Shown here one piece after another: positions 1 through 7,674 of a stretch of DNA of 26,477 nucleotides. The translations under genes were made by a program, and so were the position numbers. Origin of the DNA: an uncultured Myxococcales bacterium (GTDB lineage Bacteria; Myxococcota_A; UBA9042; DTJE01); assembly GCA_937975765.1 (NCBI GenBank), contig CALJUR010000115.1, forward strand, positions 1-26,477. The letters are read 5' to 3'. The notes under the pieces were generated by a model. The model saw only the letters and a program-made list of their open reading frames with translations, did not search any database and was not told where the DNA came from. Position 1 is the stretch's first letter. Every line of letters begins with the position of its first letter.

Positions 1-51
1 AGCGCAGATCTGCAACGGCCGGAACCCGAGCGGCGATTCCCCGACAGGCTC

Positions 52-939
52 CTAGGGCCATCGCGTCCCGATCCGTTCCCAGCGGTCGCCGGTACCCGGC
101 CCGGGCGACCACAGGACCACCTCGGGCCGTCCCAGCAGGTCGGACAGCGCCACCGGCCCCCGTTGGCGGGAGTCGGCGGCGTCCGCGGTGGAACGGTTGT
201 CGGCCAGCAGGAACACGCTCCCCTCGTCCACGACCGCCCGCACGGGGGCCATCGACACGCCGCGCCGGAAGAACACCAGGTGCTCCGACTCGTCGAAGCG
301 CTCCCGCCAGGCGCGCAGGTTCTTCGCCTCCGGGGCGCCCTCCCCGGCGGCAGGCAGCGCCAGTTCGCCCAGGTCGTCGGCCGCCACCTCGATCCCGTTG
401 CGGCGCACCGAGGGGCCGCTGACCTCCAGCAGGTCGCCCCCCACCGCGACGACGCGGGCCACGACGACCCCTTTCGGCGTGCGCGCGGCGACCAGTTCGC
501 CCGCCTCCGGCGGGTGGGCCACGAAGTCCGCACGCCGCACCAGCACTTGCTCGCCAGGCAGGAGCCCGGGCCACAGGCCGTGGTCCGGGATGGTCACGAA
601 CGTCACGGATCGCGACAGGGCCGCCACCGCCAGGCCCGCCAGCACCGCGTAGACCAGGACGCCCGCGACGGCCCGGGTGCCACGGGGGGGCAAGGTCGGG
701 GTCCCCGGCACCAGCCACAGCAGCAGTTGAACCGCGATGTACAGCACGCCCAGCGCAAGGAATGCCCGGCGAGGATCCAGTTCCAGCAGCGCGACCGCCG
801 CGGCCATCAGCGACGGAAGGAAGGCCCAGGCGAGGATCGCGTTCCAGCCCTCCGAGCGGCGGCCCAGCCACAGCATCCCCGAGCCGGGCAGCACCAGGTC
901 CATCAGCCGGCCCAGCAGCGTGGCGGTGCGTGCGGTCAC
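52..939 (-). CDS. Signal peptidase I-like (S26 fold) membrane protein, catalytically degenerate
   Basis: A 295-aa protein starting at a GTG that overlaps the stop of the upstream gene (GTGA). Three hydrophobic stretches (about residues 33-52, 59-78 and 89-108) precede a soluble domain with the signal peptidase I layout. In that domain IPDHGLWPGLL (117-127) lines up with the family's IPSGSMMPTLL, VVVARVVAVGGD (158-169) with the YIKRAVGLPGD box, and ADNR...DSR (246-258) with GDNR...DSR. The family's catalytic Ser aligns with Gly121 and its catalytic Lys with Ala161, so neither member of the Ser/Lys dyad is present. I infer a non-proteolytic relative (pseudo-peptidase), perhaps with a binding or chaperone role at the membrane. 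It is the last gene of the tat operon. The fold assignment is fairly sure; the function is unknown. Confidence 0.75.
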   Translation of the reverse strand: MTARTATLLGRLMDLVLPGSGMLWLGRRSEGWNAILAWAFLPSLMAAAVALLELDPRRAFLALGVLYIAVQLLLWLVPGTPTLPPRGTRAVAGVLVYAVLAGLAVAALSRSVTFVTIPDHGLWPGLLPGEQVLVRRADFVAHPPEAGELVAARTPKGVVVARVVAVGGDLLEVSGPSVRRNGIEVAADDLGELALPAAGEGAPEAKNLRAWRERFDESEHLVFFRRGVSMAPVRAVVDEGSVFLLADNRSTADAADSRQRGPVALSDLLGRPEVVLWSPGPGTGDRWERIGTRWP

Positions 940-1652
940 GACGCCCTCCCGATCGCGGCGGTCGGGCACCAGTCCCGGAAGGGGCAGTCGCCGCAGGCCG
1001 GGCGCGCCCGGCAGGTGTGCTTGGCGTGGGCCACGATCTGGGCGTGGAAATCGTTGTAGAGGGCGGTGTCGCGGGGCAGTGCCGACTCGAACGCCGCGCG
1101 GAGGACGTCGTAGTCCGCCAGCGGGTCCAGCAGCCCCAGGCGCCCGAACAGCCGGCGGGTGTAGGCGTCGATCACGAACACCGGCAGGCCGACGGCGTAC
1201 AGCAGGATCGAATCGGCCGTCTCCCGTCCCACCCCGGGGACCGCCAGCAGGTCCGATCGCAGCCGGGCGGGGTCGTCCGTGGGCAGGCGGGCCGGGTCGC
1301 CCTCCGCGCGGTCGTCCAGGAATCGCACCAGGTGGTGCAGCCGTCGTGCCTTCACGTTGAAATAGCCGGCCGGGCGCAGCATCGTCGCCAGCCGGTCCGG
1401 CGGCAGGTCCAGAAGCGCCCGCGCCGCGAGGACGTTCGCGGCCTTCAGGTTCGCGATGGCACGCTCGACGTTGATCCAGGCGGTGTTCTGGGTCAGGACG
1501 GCGCCGACGGCCACCTCGAACGGGGTCTCTCCCGGCCACCAGTGCTGGTGGCCACGCAGCCGGAACAGCGTGTCGTAGACCTCGGCGGCGCGGTCCCGGA
1601 ACCGCCGGTCGTCGCCCGCAAGGACGGGGCGGGGGGCGGGGCGCGCCGTCAT
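936..1652 (-). CDS. Endonuclease III-like DNA glycosylase (COG2231 type)
   Basis: A 238-aa HhH-GPD protein whose ATG overlaps the tatC stop (ATGA). It has the helix-hairpin-helix AVPGVGRETAD (137-147), the catalytic Asp162 in VIDAYTRRL, and a C-terminal cluster of four cysteines (214, 220, 223, 229; C-x5-C-x2-C-x5-C) that would hold a 4Fe-4S cluster. The lysine that makes Nth bifunctional is Glu144 here, so a monofunctional glycosylase is expected. VLTQNTAWINVERAI and YNDFHAQIVAHAKHTC fit the COG2231 group, which includes the 3-methyladenine glycosylase MagIII, better than true Nth; a canonical Nth is at 22192-22881. The Fe-S spacing is one residue shorter than the usual C-x6-C-x2-C-x5-C. The substrate cannot be told from sequence. 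Its place between tatC and the S26-like gene looks like operon hitch-hiking. Confidence 0.88.
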   Translation of the reverse strand: MTARPAPRPVLAGDDRRFRDRAAEVYDTLFRLRGHQHWWPGETPFEVAVGAVLTQNTAWINVERAIANLKAANVLAARALLDLPPDRLATMLRPAGYFNVKARRLHHLVRFLDDRAEGDPARLPTDDPARLRSDLLAVPGVGRETADSILLYAVGLPVFVIDAYTRRLFGRLGLLDPLADYDVLRAAFESALPRDTALYNDFHAQIVAHAKHTCRARPACGDCPFRDWCPTAAIGRAS

Positions 1653-3199
1653 CGCTCGCCTCCCGCATCGCGGGGGCCGCAGGTCGACACGGCGCCCGCG
1701 GCCAGGTGCTCCATCATCCTCTCGGCCCGCAGCGGCAGGGTCGACAGCGTCACCACCGTGGCGCCCTCCTCCTGCTGCACCTCCAGGTCGCCCTCGGACC
1801 AGGCCAGGATGGCCCCCAGCACCGATTCCTCCAGGCCGGGAACCGGGTGGCCGGGCCGCAGCCGGTCGCGCAGGCCCTGCAGCCAGTCGGACAGCGCCAG
1901 TCGCGCCGCGGTATCGCCCTCGAAACGGAGCGTCGTGGAGGCCAGCCCTCCGGGGCCCTCCTCGGCCCAGAAGCGCAGGGAGATCCCGTTGCAGAGGCCC
2001 TGCGGCGCCAGCGCGGCCACGCAGGAGGGGAGCGCCGCCCCCGAGACGGGCCGGTCGCGATCGTCCAGGGCGGAGAAGGCCGGATCGGGCTCCGCATCCT
2101 CCGGGTCGGGGCCCGACAGCCGGCACGATCGCGGCAGGGAGGCCGGTTTCCACCAGGGTCCGGGCTCGTCGCCGGGGCAGGCCGCGCGGGGCTCGATCGC
2201 CGCCCATGCCCGGCCGGCCGGACCCGCCGACATCACCCAGGCCTTCGCCTGCAGGTCCGTCGCGGTGTTCCGCGAGTCGGCGATCCTCCGGCCCAGGCGG
2301 GACGCCGGGTCGGCGCGCAGCGCGAACGTCGCGCCCGTCGCCACGGTCGCCCGGGCCGACGGTGCGTCCGCCGGCCGGCTCCACAGCCAGCCGGCCAGCG
2401 CGACCGCCGCCGCGAACACGAGGAACACGCCGGCAACCACGGCCTTCGCCAGCCCCTGTTCGCCCGACCGGCGCAGCGCCCCGCCCGCCCAGGCGAAGGC
2501 CGTGCCGACGAAGTACAACGCGCACAGCGGCACGGCCATCAGCAACTGGGACAGCGGGTCCGGCGGCGTGAAGATCGCGCCGACGACGAACGACAGGAGC
2601 ACGAAGTACCGCGACAGTTTCAGGAACTTCCGGGCGGTCAGCAGCCCCAGCGCCGCCACGAAGAACATGATCAGCGGCATCTCGAAGACCAGCCCGAAGA
2701 TCAGGAGGAAGGTCGTCGTCAGGCTGAAGGTCTTCTCGACCGTCGGCAGCAGCGAGATGCCGCCCGTGCCCACGGTCATGTCCACCAGGAACTCCACGAC
2801 CATCGGCAGGAAGACGAAGTAGCAGAACGCGATTCCCAGCAGGAAGAAGGCCGAGACCAGCAGCACCACGGGCAGCACTACCCGCCGCTCGCGCTCCAGC
2901 AGGCCGGGCGCCACGAAGGCCCACAACTGGTAGAAGACATACGGGATGGCCAGCACCAGCGCGCCGACCAGCGACGCCTGCAGGTACACGACGATCGTCT
3001 CGGTCACCTGCAGGGCCTGAAGCTGGTAGATGCCGTGGTTCCGCAGACCCTCCATCATCGGCCGGGCCAGGATGTCGAAAAGCTGCTGGTGGAATCCCCA
3101 GGCGACGAAGAAGGCGATCAGGATCGCCAGCACCGAACGGAACAGGCGGTTGCGCAACTCGCCCAGGTGCTCGGTGAAGGTCATCGGCCGGTCGTTCAT
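1649..3199 (-). CDS. tatC: Sec-independent translocase TatC with extra C-terminal domain
   Basis: The first ~250 residues are a standard TatC: the N-terminal TEHLGELRNRL, WAFVAPGLLERERR before TM3, FGLVFEMP, and FTPPDPLSQ before TM6. TatC is the multi-spanning receptor for twin-arginine signal peptides in the inner membrane. Usual length is about 250 residues, but this protein has 516. After TM6 there is a short basic linker (ALRRSGEQGLAKA), a seventh hydrophobic segment (about 252-274) and a ~240-residue tail without recognised domain, containing paired cysteines. With the usual topology (N-terminus inside, six TM), the added TM would put the tail in the periplasm. I chose ATG 3199 because AGGG precedes it by 7 nt; a GTG at 3205 is possible. 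It is preceded by tatA (stop 9 nt upstream of the ATG) and overlaps the glycosylase start. Confidence 0.93.
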   Translation of the reverse strand: MNDRPMTFTEHLGELRNRLFRSVLAILIAFFVAWGFHQQLFDILARPMMEGLRNHGIYQLQALQVTETIVVYLQASLVGALVLAIPYVFYQLWAFVAPGLLERERRVVLPVVLLVSAFFLLGIAFCYFVFLPMVVEFLVDMTVGTGGISLLPTVEKTFSLTTTFLLIFGLVFEMPLIMFFVAALGLLTARKFLKLSRYFVLLSFVVGAIFTPPDPLSQLLMAVPLCALYFVGTAFAWAGGALRRSGEQGLAKAVVAGVFLVFAAAVALAGWLWSRPADAPSARATVATGATFALRADPASRLGRRIADSRNTATDLQAKAWVMSAGPAGRAWAAIEPRAACPGDEPGPWWKPASLPRSCRLSGPDPEDAEPDPAFSALDDRDRPVSGAALPSCVAALAPQGLCNGISLRFWAEEGPGGLASTTLRFEGDTAARLALSDWLQGLRDRLRPGHPVPGLEESVLGAILAWSEGDLEVQQEEGATVVTLSTLPLRAERMMEHLAAGAVSTCGPRDAGGER

Positions 3200-3208
3200 C
3201 GCCACGCC

Positions 3209-3562
3209 CTACGCGGGGTTCTGGCCCGACCCGGTGTCCTCGGTCGGGACGGGCTGGCCGGGGGTCGAGGTCCCGGGCCCGGCCGGCTGGGTGCCCGCCT
3301 GCAATTCGGCGGGCGGGGGGGGTGCGGCCGGTGCGGCACCGGACGGGGGCAGGTGGGAGGCCTGGGTCGCCTGGGCGGCCTGGGTGGCCCGGGGGGACGG
3401 GGGCGAGGACGGGGTGTCGTCGTCCAGGCTGTTCATCGCCTTGCGGAAATCCCGCAGGCTCTTGCCCAGGCCCTTGGCGATCTCGGGCAGTTTGTTCGGG
3501 CCCAGCACCAGCAGGGCGACCACCAGGACGACCAGGATTTCCGTCCACCCGACGCCGAACAT
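3209..3562 (-). CDS. tatA: Twin-arginine translocase subunit TatA/TatB-like
   Basis: A 117-aa protein with a single N-terminal membrane helix and a short amphipathic helix: MFGVGWTEILVVLVVALLVL, then the GPNKLPEIAKGLG hinge and an FRKAM helix. The rest (from about residue 50) is a disordered Pro/Ala/Gln tail. TatA proteins form the protein-conducting assemblies recruited by TatBC. The acidic residue in the TM (Glu8) and the GP hinge recall TatB, while GKSLRDFRKAM is TatA-like; no second TatA/TatB is in the window, so it may serve both roles. It is the first gene of the minus-strand tat operon and lies 9 nt before tatC. AGGAGG lies 12 nt and GGGGG about 5 nt upstream of the ATG. Confidence 0.9.
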   Translation of the reverse strand: MFGVGWTEILVVLVVALLVLGPNKLPEIAKGLGKSLRDFRKAMNSLDDDTPSSPPSPRATQAAQATQASHLPPSGAAPAAPPPPAELQAGTQPAGPGTSTPGQPVPTEDTGSGQNPA

Positions 3563-3591
3563 CCGTACCCCCGGCCTCCTCGCACGACGGC

Positions 3592-3620
3592 AGGTTAGCA
3601 GACGGCCCGCGCCCGCGCAA
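3592..3620 (-). promoter_or_regulatory. Putative sigma-70 promoter of the tat operon
   Basis: On the minus strand TTGCGC (3615-3620) and TAACCT (3592-3597) are separated by 17 nt, and TGC immediately precedes the -10. The start of tatA is 30 nt downstream of the -10 element. The match to consensus is moderate only, but this is the only plausible pair in the 139-nt gap between tatA and the divergent regulator. Confidence 0.35.
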
Positions 3621-3701
3621 GGCGTGGGGCCTCCAGGGCTTCCGCTGCCTTCCTGAAACGGATGGCGTCCCGCCCCGATGGAACGGGCGAAGGAGGTCGG
3701 G

Positions 3702-4895
3702 ATGGAAGCGACATGCCTGCTGGTTACCTTGGACGGATATCGGACGAGGCGGCTGATGGTCGGAGTCGAGCCCGTGGCGGTCCCGTGGGCGCCGGGGTGC
3801 CGTGCCAGGGGAGAAGGCGGGGGAATCCGGCTGGCGGGCTCGGGCCTCCCGGGGGACGCCCGCCTGGTCCCGGGCGCCGTGGCCACGATCGGGGGGCGGC
3901 GGACGTCCTGCCTCCGCGTGCAGGGCGGGCCGGCGGGTGCGGAGGTCGGGCTGGGCGACGTGCTGGTGGGTGCCTCCGAGGCGCTGGTCCGGGCCTTCCA
4001 CCTGGCGTGCTGCGCGGCCGGCTCGCCCGACCCGGTGCTGGTCCTGGGCGAGTCGGGCACGGGGAAGGACCTGCTGGCGCGGGCGATCCACGACCTGGGC
4101 GGCGTCTCCCGTCCCTTCGTGGCGCTGAACCTTGCGGCGATCCCCCGGGACCTGGCCGAGGCCGAACTGTTCGGGTGGGCGCGCGGGGCCTTCACCGGCG
4201 CCGCGGCCTCGCGGGCCGGTGCGTTCGAGTCGGCCTCGGGCGGGACCTTGTTCCTGGACGAGGTGGCCGAGGCGCCGGTGGCGGTGCAGGCCAAGCTGCT
4301 GCGGTCGGTGGAGGACGGGGTCGTGACGCGGCTGGGCACCAACCGCCCCCTGGCGCACCGGTCGCGGCTGGTCGCGGCAACCCACCAGGACCCCTCGATG
4401 TCGGTCGCCCGGGGCACGCTGCGCCTGGACCTGCTGCAGCGGCTGGCCTGCCTGGTGATCCGGCTGCCCCCGCTGCGCGAGCGGCCCGAGGACCTGGCCG
4501 CGATCGTCCGGCGCCTGTGCCGCGGCGCGACCCGGCAGGCCGGTCCTTCCCCGGAGGTCGTTGCCGAGCTGGCGGGGTACGGGTGGCCCGGGAACGTGCG
4601 CGAACTGCGCAACGTGATCCGGCGGGCCGAGACGCTGGCGGGCGACGGGCCTCTGCGGCCCGGGACCGTGCGCGAGTCGATCGAGGCCGGGCACCTGGGC
4701 GTCGCCTCGTGCCACGGGTTGGACTACGGCGTCCCCGGACGGGCCGACCGGCGGCGACAGATCGAGGAGAGCGGCCTGCCGCGATCGACCTTCTACTACC
4801 GGCTGAAGCGCGGCCGGATCCCCGGCCCGGTCGTCGCGGTGGACGAGGCGTCCCCGTCGTGGCCGGCGCCGCGTCTCACCAGCGGTTCAGGCTGA
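3702..4895 (+). CDS. Sigma-54-dependent transcriptional activator (AAA+), no receiver domain
   Basis: A 397-aa protein with a central sigma-54 activation domain (about 85-320): Walker A GESGTGKD (116-123), intact GAFTGA loop (162-167) that contacts sigma-54, Walker B GGTLFLDEV (180-188), then LPPLRERPEDL and GYGWPGNVREL. It is an ATP-driven activator for sigma-54 promoters. The first ~85 residues are neither a response-regulator receiver nor a recognisable FHA or GAF domain. The C-terminal Fis-like region is short: only the recognition helix LPRSTFYYRLKRGRI is clear, and the preceding helix is abbreviated. The ATG at 3702 is preferred over an in-frame ATG at 3678 because AGGAGG (3691-3696) precedes it by 5 nt. 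It is divergent from tatA, and its end overlaps the convergent TonB gene by 20 nt. Its target promoter is not identified. Confidence 0.88.
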   Translation: MEATCLLVTLDGYRTRRLMVGVEPVAVPWAPGCRARGEGGGIRLAGSGLPGDARLVPGAVATIGGRRTSCLRVQGGPAGAEVGLGDVLVGASEALVRAFHLACCAAGSPDPVLVLGESGTGKDLLARAIHDLGGVSRPFVALNLAAIPRDLAEAELFGWARGAFTGAAASRAGAFESASGGTLFLDEVAEAPVAVQAKLLRSVEDGVVTRLGTNRPLAHRSRLVAATHQDPSMSVARGTLRLDLLQRLACLVIRLPPLRERPEDLAAIVRRLCRGATRQAGPSPEVVAELAGYGWPGNVRELRNVIRRAETLAGDGPLRPGTVRESIEAGHLGVASCHGLDYGVPGRADRRRQIEESGLPRSTFYYRLKRGRIPGPVVAVDEASPSWPAPRLTSGSG

Positions 4896-5742
4896 AACGG
4901 ATCGGGATCAGGAACTCGCGATTCCCGGCCGGCGGCGGGGGCAGGTCGCCCACCCGGGCGGCGGTCGACAGCGCCGCCCGGTCCAGTTCGGGCCAGTCGG
5001 ACGGGGACTCGACGGACGTGGAGGCGACGCGGCCGTCGGCCTCGACCTGCACCTTCAGGACCACCATCCCGTCCCGCTCCTTGCGACGGGCGGACTCGGG
5101 GAACCGCTTGACGGCGTCGAAGCGCCGCTGGATCTCGATGACGTACCGGTCCAGGGCGTCGGCGGTGCGCGACGGCCCACCGGAACCGCCGACGCCGTCG
5201 CCGGTTCCGGTCCCCGGGCGGCCGCCGACCCCGGAAGGGGCCGTGTCCCCGCCCGTCCCCGCGACCTGCGTGCCCGACCCCTCCCCGTTGCCACCGACGG
5301 CCTGGCCGGCTGGCCCCGGCCCGGCACCCGTCCCTTCCGCCTCGTCGGCGGCCGCCGGGCCGGGCGACGGCGCCGGGTCCCGCGGGGCGGGGATCGGGGC
5401 CTTCTCCCCGTCGGGCGGGGGATCGATGACCGGCTCGACGCGTCGCGACCGCGGCCTGGGGACCGCGGCGATCGGGTCCGGGCGCGCCCCTTCGGGCTCG
5501 GGGTCCACCCGGGGGGCGGCCGCCTCCGGGACGGCGACCCGGGGAAGCCGATCGACCATCCGCAGCGGGATCCGCTGGCGGTCCTGCAGGTCGGTCGCGG
5601 TCGCGGGCAGCAGGAACAGCAGGCCGGCCAGGACCCCGTGCGCCGCCAGGCTGAGGGCCAGGGCTGCCCCGCCCCGGGATGCCCGTCCGGCGGCCCGCGG
5701 GGCTTCCGCCTTCGATGCCTTCCTGTCGCGCGTGCTGCCCAC
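4876..5742 (-). CDS. TonB C-terminal domain protein (energy transducer, TonB/TolA type)
   Basis: A 288-aa protein with the TonB layout: a short basic cytoplasmic start, one membrane helix (about 24-47), a long Pro/Gly/Ala-rich periplasmic linker (about 60-190), and a C-terminal TonB fold (last ~95 residues) with FPESARRKERDGMVVLKVQV and ADGRVASTSV. Such proteins carry proton-motive-force energy from an ExbBD/TolQR motor to outer-membrane partners. No exbB/exbD or tolQR is in the window, so its motor is unknown; a TolA-like role with the Pal encoded nearby is possible but unproven. The GTG start is chosen because GGGGAGG lies just upstream, though the spacing is short (3 nt); upstream in-frame starts would run into the divergent FHA gene's promoter. 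Confidence 0.82.
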   Translation of the reverse strand: MGSTRDRKASKAEAPRAAGRASRGGAALALSLAAHGVLAGLLFLLPATATDLQDRQRIPLRMVDRLPRVAVPEAAAPRVDPEPEGARPDPIAAVPRPRSRRVEPVIDPPPDGEKAPIPAPRDPAPSPGPAAADEAEGTGAGPGPAGQAVGGNGEGSGTQVAGTGGDTAPSGVGGRPGTGTGDGVGGSGGPSRTADALDRYVIEIQRRFDAVKRFPESARRKERDGMVVLKVQVEADGRVASTSVESPSDWPELDRAALSTAARVGDLPPPPAGNREFLIPIRFSLNRW

Positions 5743-5779
5743 GATCCTCCCCGGGGTGCGATCCCGGATCCCGACTCCC

Positions 5780-5807
5780 TGGACGGGTCCATCGAGTCTG
5801 CTATCAT
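5780..5807 (+). promoter_or_regulatory. Putative promoter of the FHA-Ycf46 cassette, very short leader
   Basis: TATCAT (5802-5807) is a 5/6 match to the -10 element, and TGGACG (5780-5785) is a weak -35 with a 16-nt spacer. The ATG of the FHA gene begins at 5816, so transcription starting about 7 nt after the -10 would leave almost no leader. No Shine-Dalgarno sequence is visible before that ATG. Confidence 0.4.
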
Positions 5808-5815
5808 ACCGGACC

Positions 5816-7657
5816 ATGGCGCGCATCGAATTCAACGAGTCGTCCGGGCGGACACGGCGCTTCGAGATTCCCGAGACCAGCGCGGGGGTGGTGATCGGGC
5901 GCAGCCCCGCGTCCAACTGCGTGATCGCGAACCACTCCGTCGGCCGCAGCCACGGGCGGATCTCGTTCGAGGACGGGGGGTACGTCTACCGGGACCTGGG
6001 CAGCGTGAACGGGTCGTACGTGAACGACGTGAAGGTCTCGGGCCTGGTCCGGCTGTCCGACGGGGACGCGATCGTCATGGGCGAGGTCGGCATCCGCTTC
6101 GTGGCGGAACCGTCGGCCCCGCCGGCTGCCCGCAGCCCCTCCGCGCGCGAGGACGTCGCCGTCCGGACGATGGTCGAGCCGGGCGCCCCCGGCACCACGG
6201 CCGAGGCGCCGAAGCCCCCGCCCAGGCCCGCGCCGAAGCCCGAACCGCCTCCCCCGCCTCCCCGTTCCGTCCCGCCGGTCACGCGCCCGCCGGCCGAAGG
6301 CGAGATGGCCGGCAACCCGACGATGCGGGGCCGGCCGGACGAACTGGCGCGCACCGTGACCGAGCAGGAGGAGGAGATCCGGCACCTGCGGGGGCTGATC
6401 GCCGACGGCGAGCGGCGGGTCAAGGACGCCGAGTCCCGCGCCTCGATGGCCACGTCCAGCCTGGAGAGCATGCACGGGAAGTACCTGGACATGCGCGACC
6501 AGGTCTCGCACCTGCAGTCCCAGCTGGAGCAGGCCCGGTCGGAGGGATCGGACCACGAGGCCGAGGCCGCCGAGTTGCGGGAGAAGGTCGCCGCGCTGGG
6601 CGCCCAGGTCGAGGCCGTCCGCGGACGCACGGGCCAGCACGCCGAGGAGATCGGGACGCTGAAGGTCAAGTTGACCGAAAGGGACCGCGAGATAGAGCGC
6701 CTGCGCCGCGAACTGGACGGGCGGGAGTACGACCTGAAGGCGGCGCGGGAGGAGAACGAGCGCCTGGAAGAGTACTGCCAGAGCGATTCGGGTCGACAGC
6801 AGGAACTGGAGCGCAAGGTCCGCAACCTCGAGGCGGTCATCGAGGAGAACCGCAACCTGATCGCCGAGCACCGGCGCGGCCTGGAGGAGAAGGACCGCGA
6901 GTTGCGCCAGGTCCGGCTGGGTGTGGGCATCGCGGACCTCGAACAGGAGAAGCAGCGGCTGCTGGACGACTACCACAAGAAGAGCCGCGAACTGGACGAG
7001 ATCCGGACCACGGTCGCGACGCTGCACGCGGAGACCGCCTCGCTGAAGGGCGAGCGGGACGACCTTCAGGCGAGGCTGCGTTCGCAGGAAGAGGCCGCCA
7101 AGGTCCGTCGCAGCGAGCGCGAGGACATCTCGGACCACCCGGAGTACCGCGCGAAGGCCCGGGAAGCCGAGACGCTGGCCGAATCCGTCCGCGTGCTGGC
7201 CGCCGACCTGGAGGCCGCAAGGCGCGAGATGGCCGACCTGCCCGAGCAGGAGGCCCGCCTGTCCGTGGAGGCTGCGACCGCGACGGAGAAGGCCAGGACG
7301 CTGTCCGCGAAGGTCGAGGAACTGCAGGCCGAACTGGCCCGTCGCCCGACGGCCGTGGCCGCGCCCGTGGCCGCGCCGATCGACCTGGCCGGGCCGCTGT
7401 CGCAGGTGGCCGTGGCCGTGGACGCGCTGTCCGACTGCCTGGTCGTGCTGGGCGCGGCGTTGAAGGACGCCTCTGCCGTGCTGGACGCGCTGGACCCGGA
7501 CAGCCTCCCCCCGGAGGCCCAGGCCGCGATGGGGACCGGACACCCCCGCGAGCTGTCCGACGCGCTGCGGGACGTCCGCCGCATGCTGACCGAGGATCTC
7601 GAGGCTCTGCGCGCGGCCTGGGATGCCGCGCGCCCCCTTTGGCAGCCGGGCTCCTGA
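5816..7657 (+). CDS. FHA-domain coiled-coil protein
   Basis: A 613-aa cytoplasmic protein with an N-terminal forkhead-associated domain (about 1-100). The phosphothreonine-binding signature is complete: Gly28-Arg29-Ser30, Ser45-His46, Asn65-Gly66 and Asn70. A Pro-rich linker follows (about 115-165), then a long heptad-rich coiled coil (about 170-530) dense in Glu/Arg/Leu, and a C-terminal helical segment (about 535-613). FHA domains bind phospho-Thr peptides, so a Ser/Thr kinase partner is expected, but none lies in the window. It is the first gene of a five-gene plus-strand cassette, 17 nt before the AAA+ ATPase gene. I infer a scaffold that links a phosphorylation signal to the ATPase. The start is fixed by the FHA strand order and the adjacent -10 element; no ribosome site is seen. 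Confidence 0.88.
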   Translation: MARIEFNESSGRTRRFEIPETSAGVVIGRSPASNCVIANHSVGRSHGRISFEDGGYVYRDLGSVNGSYVNDVKVSGLVRLSDGDAIVMGEVGIRFVAEPSAPPAARSPSAREDVAVRTMVEPGAPGTTAEAPKPPPRPAPKPEPPPPPPRSVPPVTRPPAEGEMAGNPTMRGRPDELARTVTEQEEEIRHLRGLIADGERRVKDAESRASMATSSLESMHGKYLDMRDQVSHLQSQLEQARSEGSDHEAEAAELREKVAALGAQVEAVRGRTGQHAEEIGTLKVKLTERDREIERLRRELDGREYDLKAAREENERLEEYCQSDSGRQQELERKVRNLEAVIEENRNLIAEHRRGLEEKDRELRQVRLGVGIADLEQEKQRLLDDYHKKSRELDEIRTTVATLHAETASLKGERDDLQARLRSQEEAAKVRRSEREDISDHPEYRAKAREAETLAESVRVLAADLEAARREMADLPEQEARLSVEAATATEKARTLSAKVEELQAELARRPTAVAAPVAAPIDLAGPLSQVAVAVDALSDCLVVLGAALKDASAVLDALDPDSLPPEAQAAMGTGHPRELSDALRDVRRMLTEDLEALRAAWDAARPLWQPGS

Positions 7658-7674
7658 CGGCTGGGGGAGAACCC

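Noticed and set aside
4..13. Perfect 10-bp palindrome GCAGATCTGC near the left edge
   Set aside because: Too short and too close to the window edge to assign a function.
936..4715. Very long minus-strand open frame (1259 codons) spanning several genes
   Set aside because: Only its last 238 codons (936-1652) show family motifs; the rest is an Arg/Pro/Gly-rich out-of-frame reading of tatC, tatA and the sigma-54 gene, typical of high-GC DNA.
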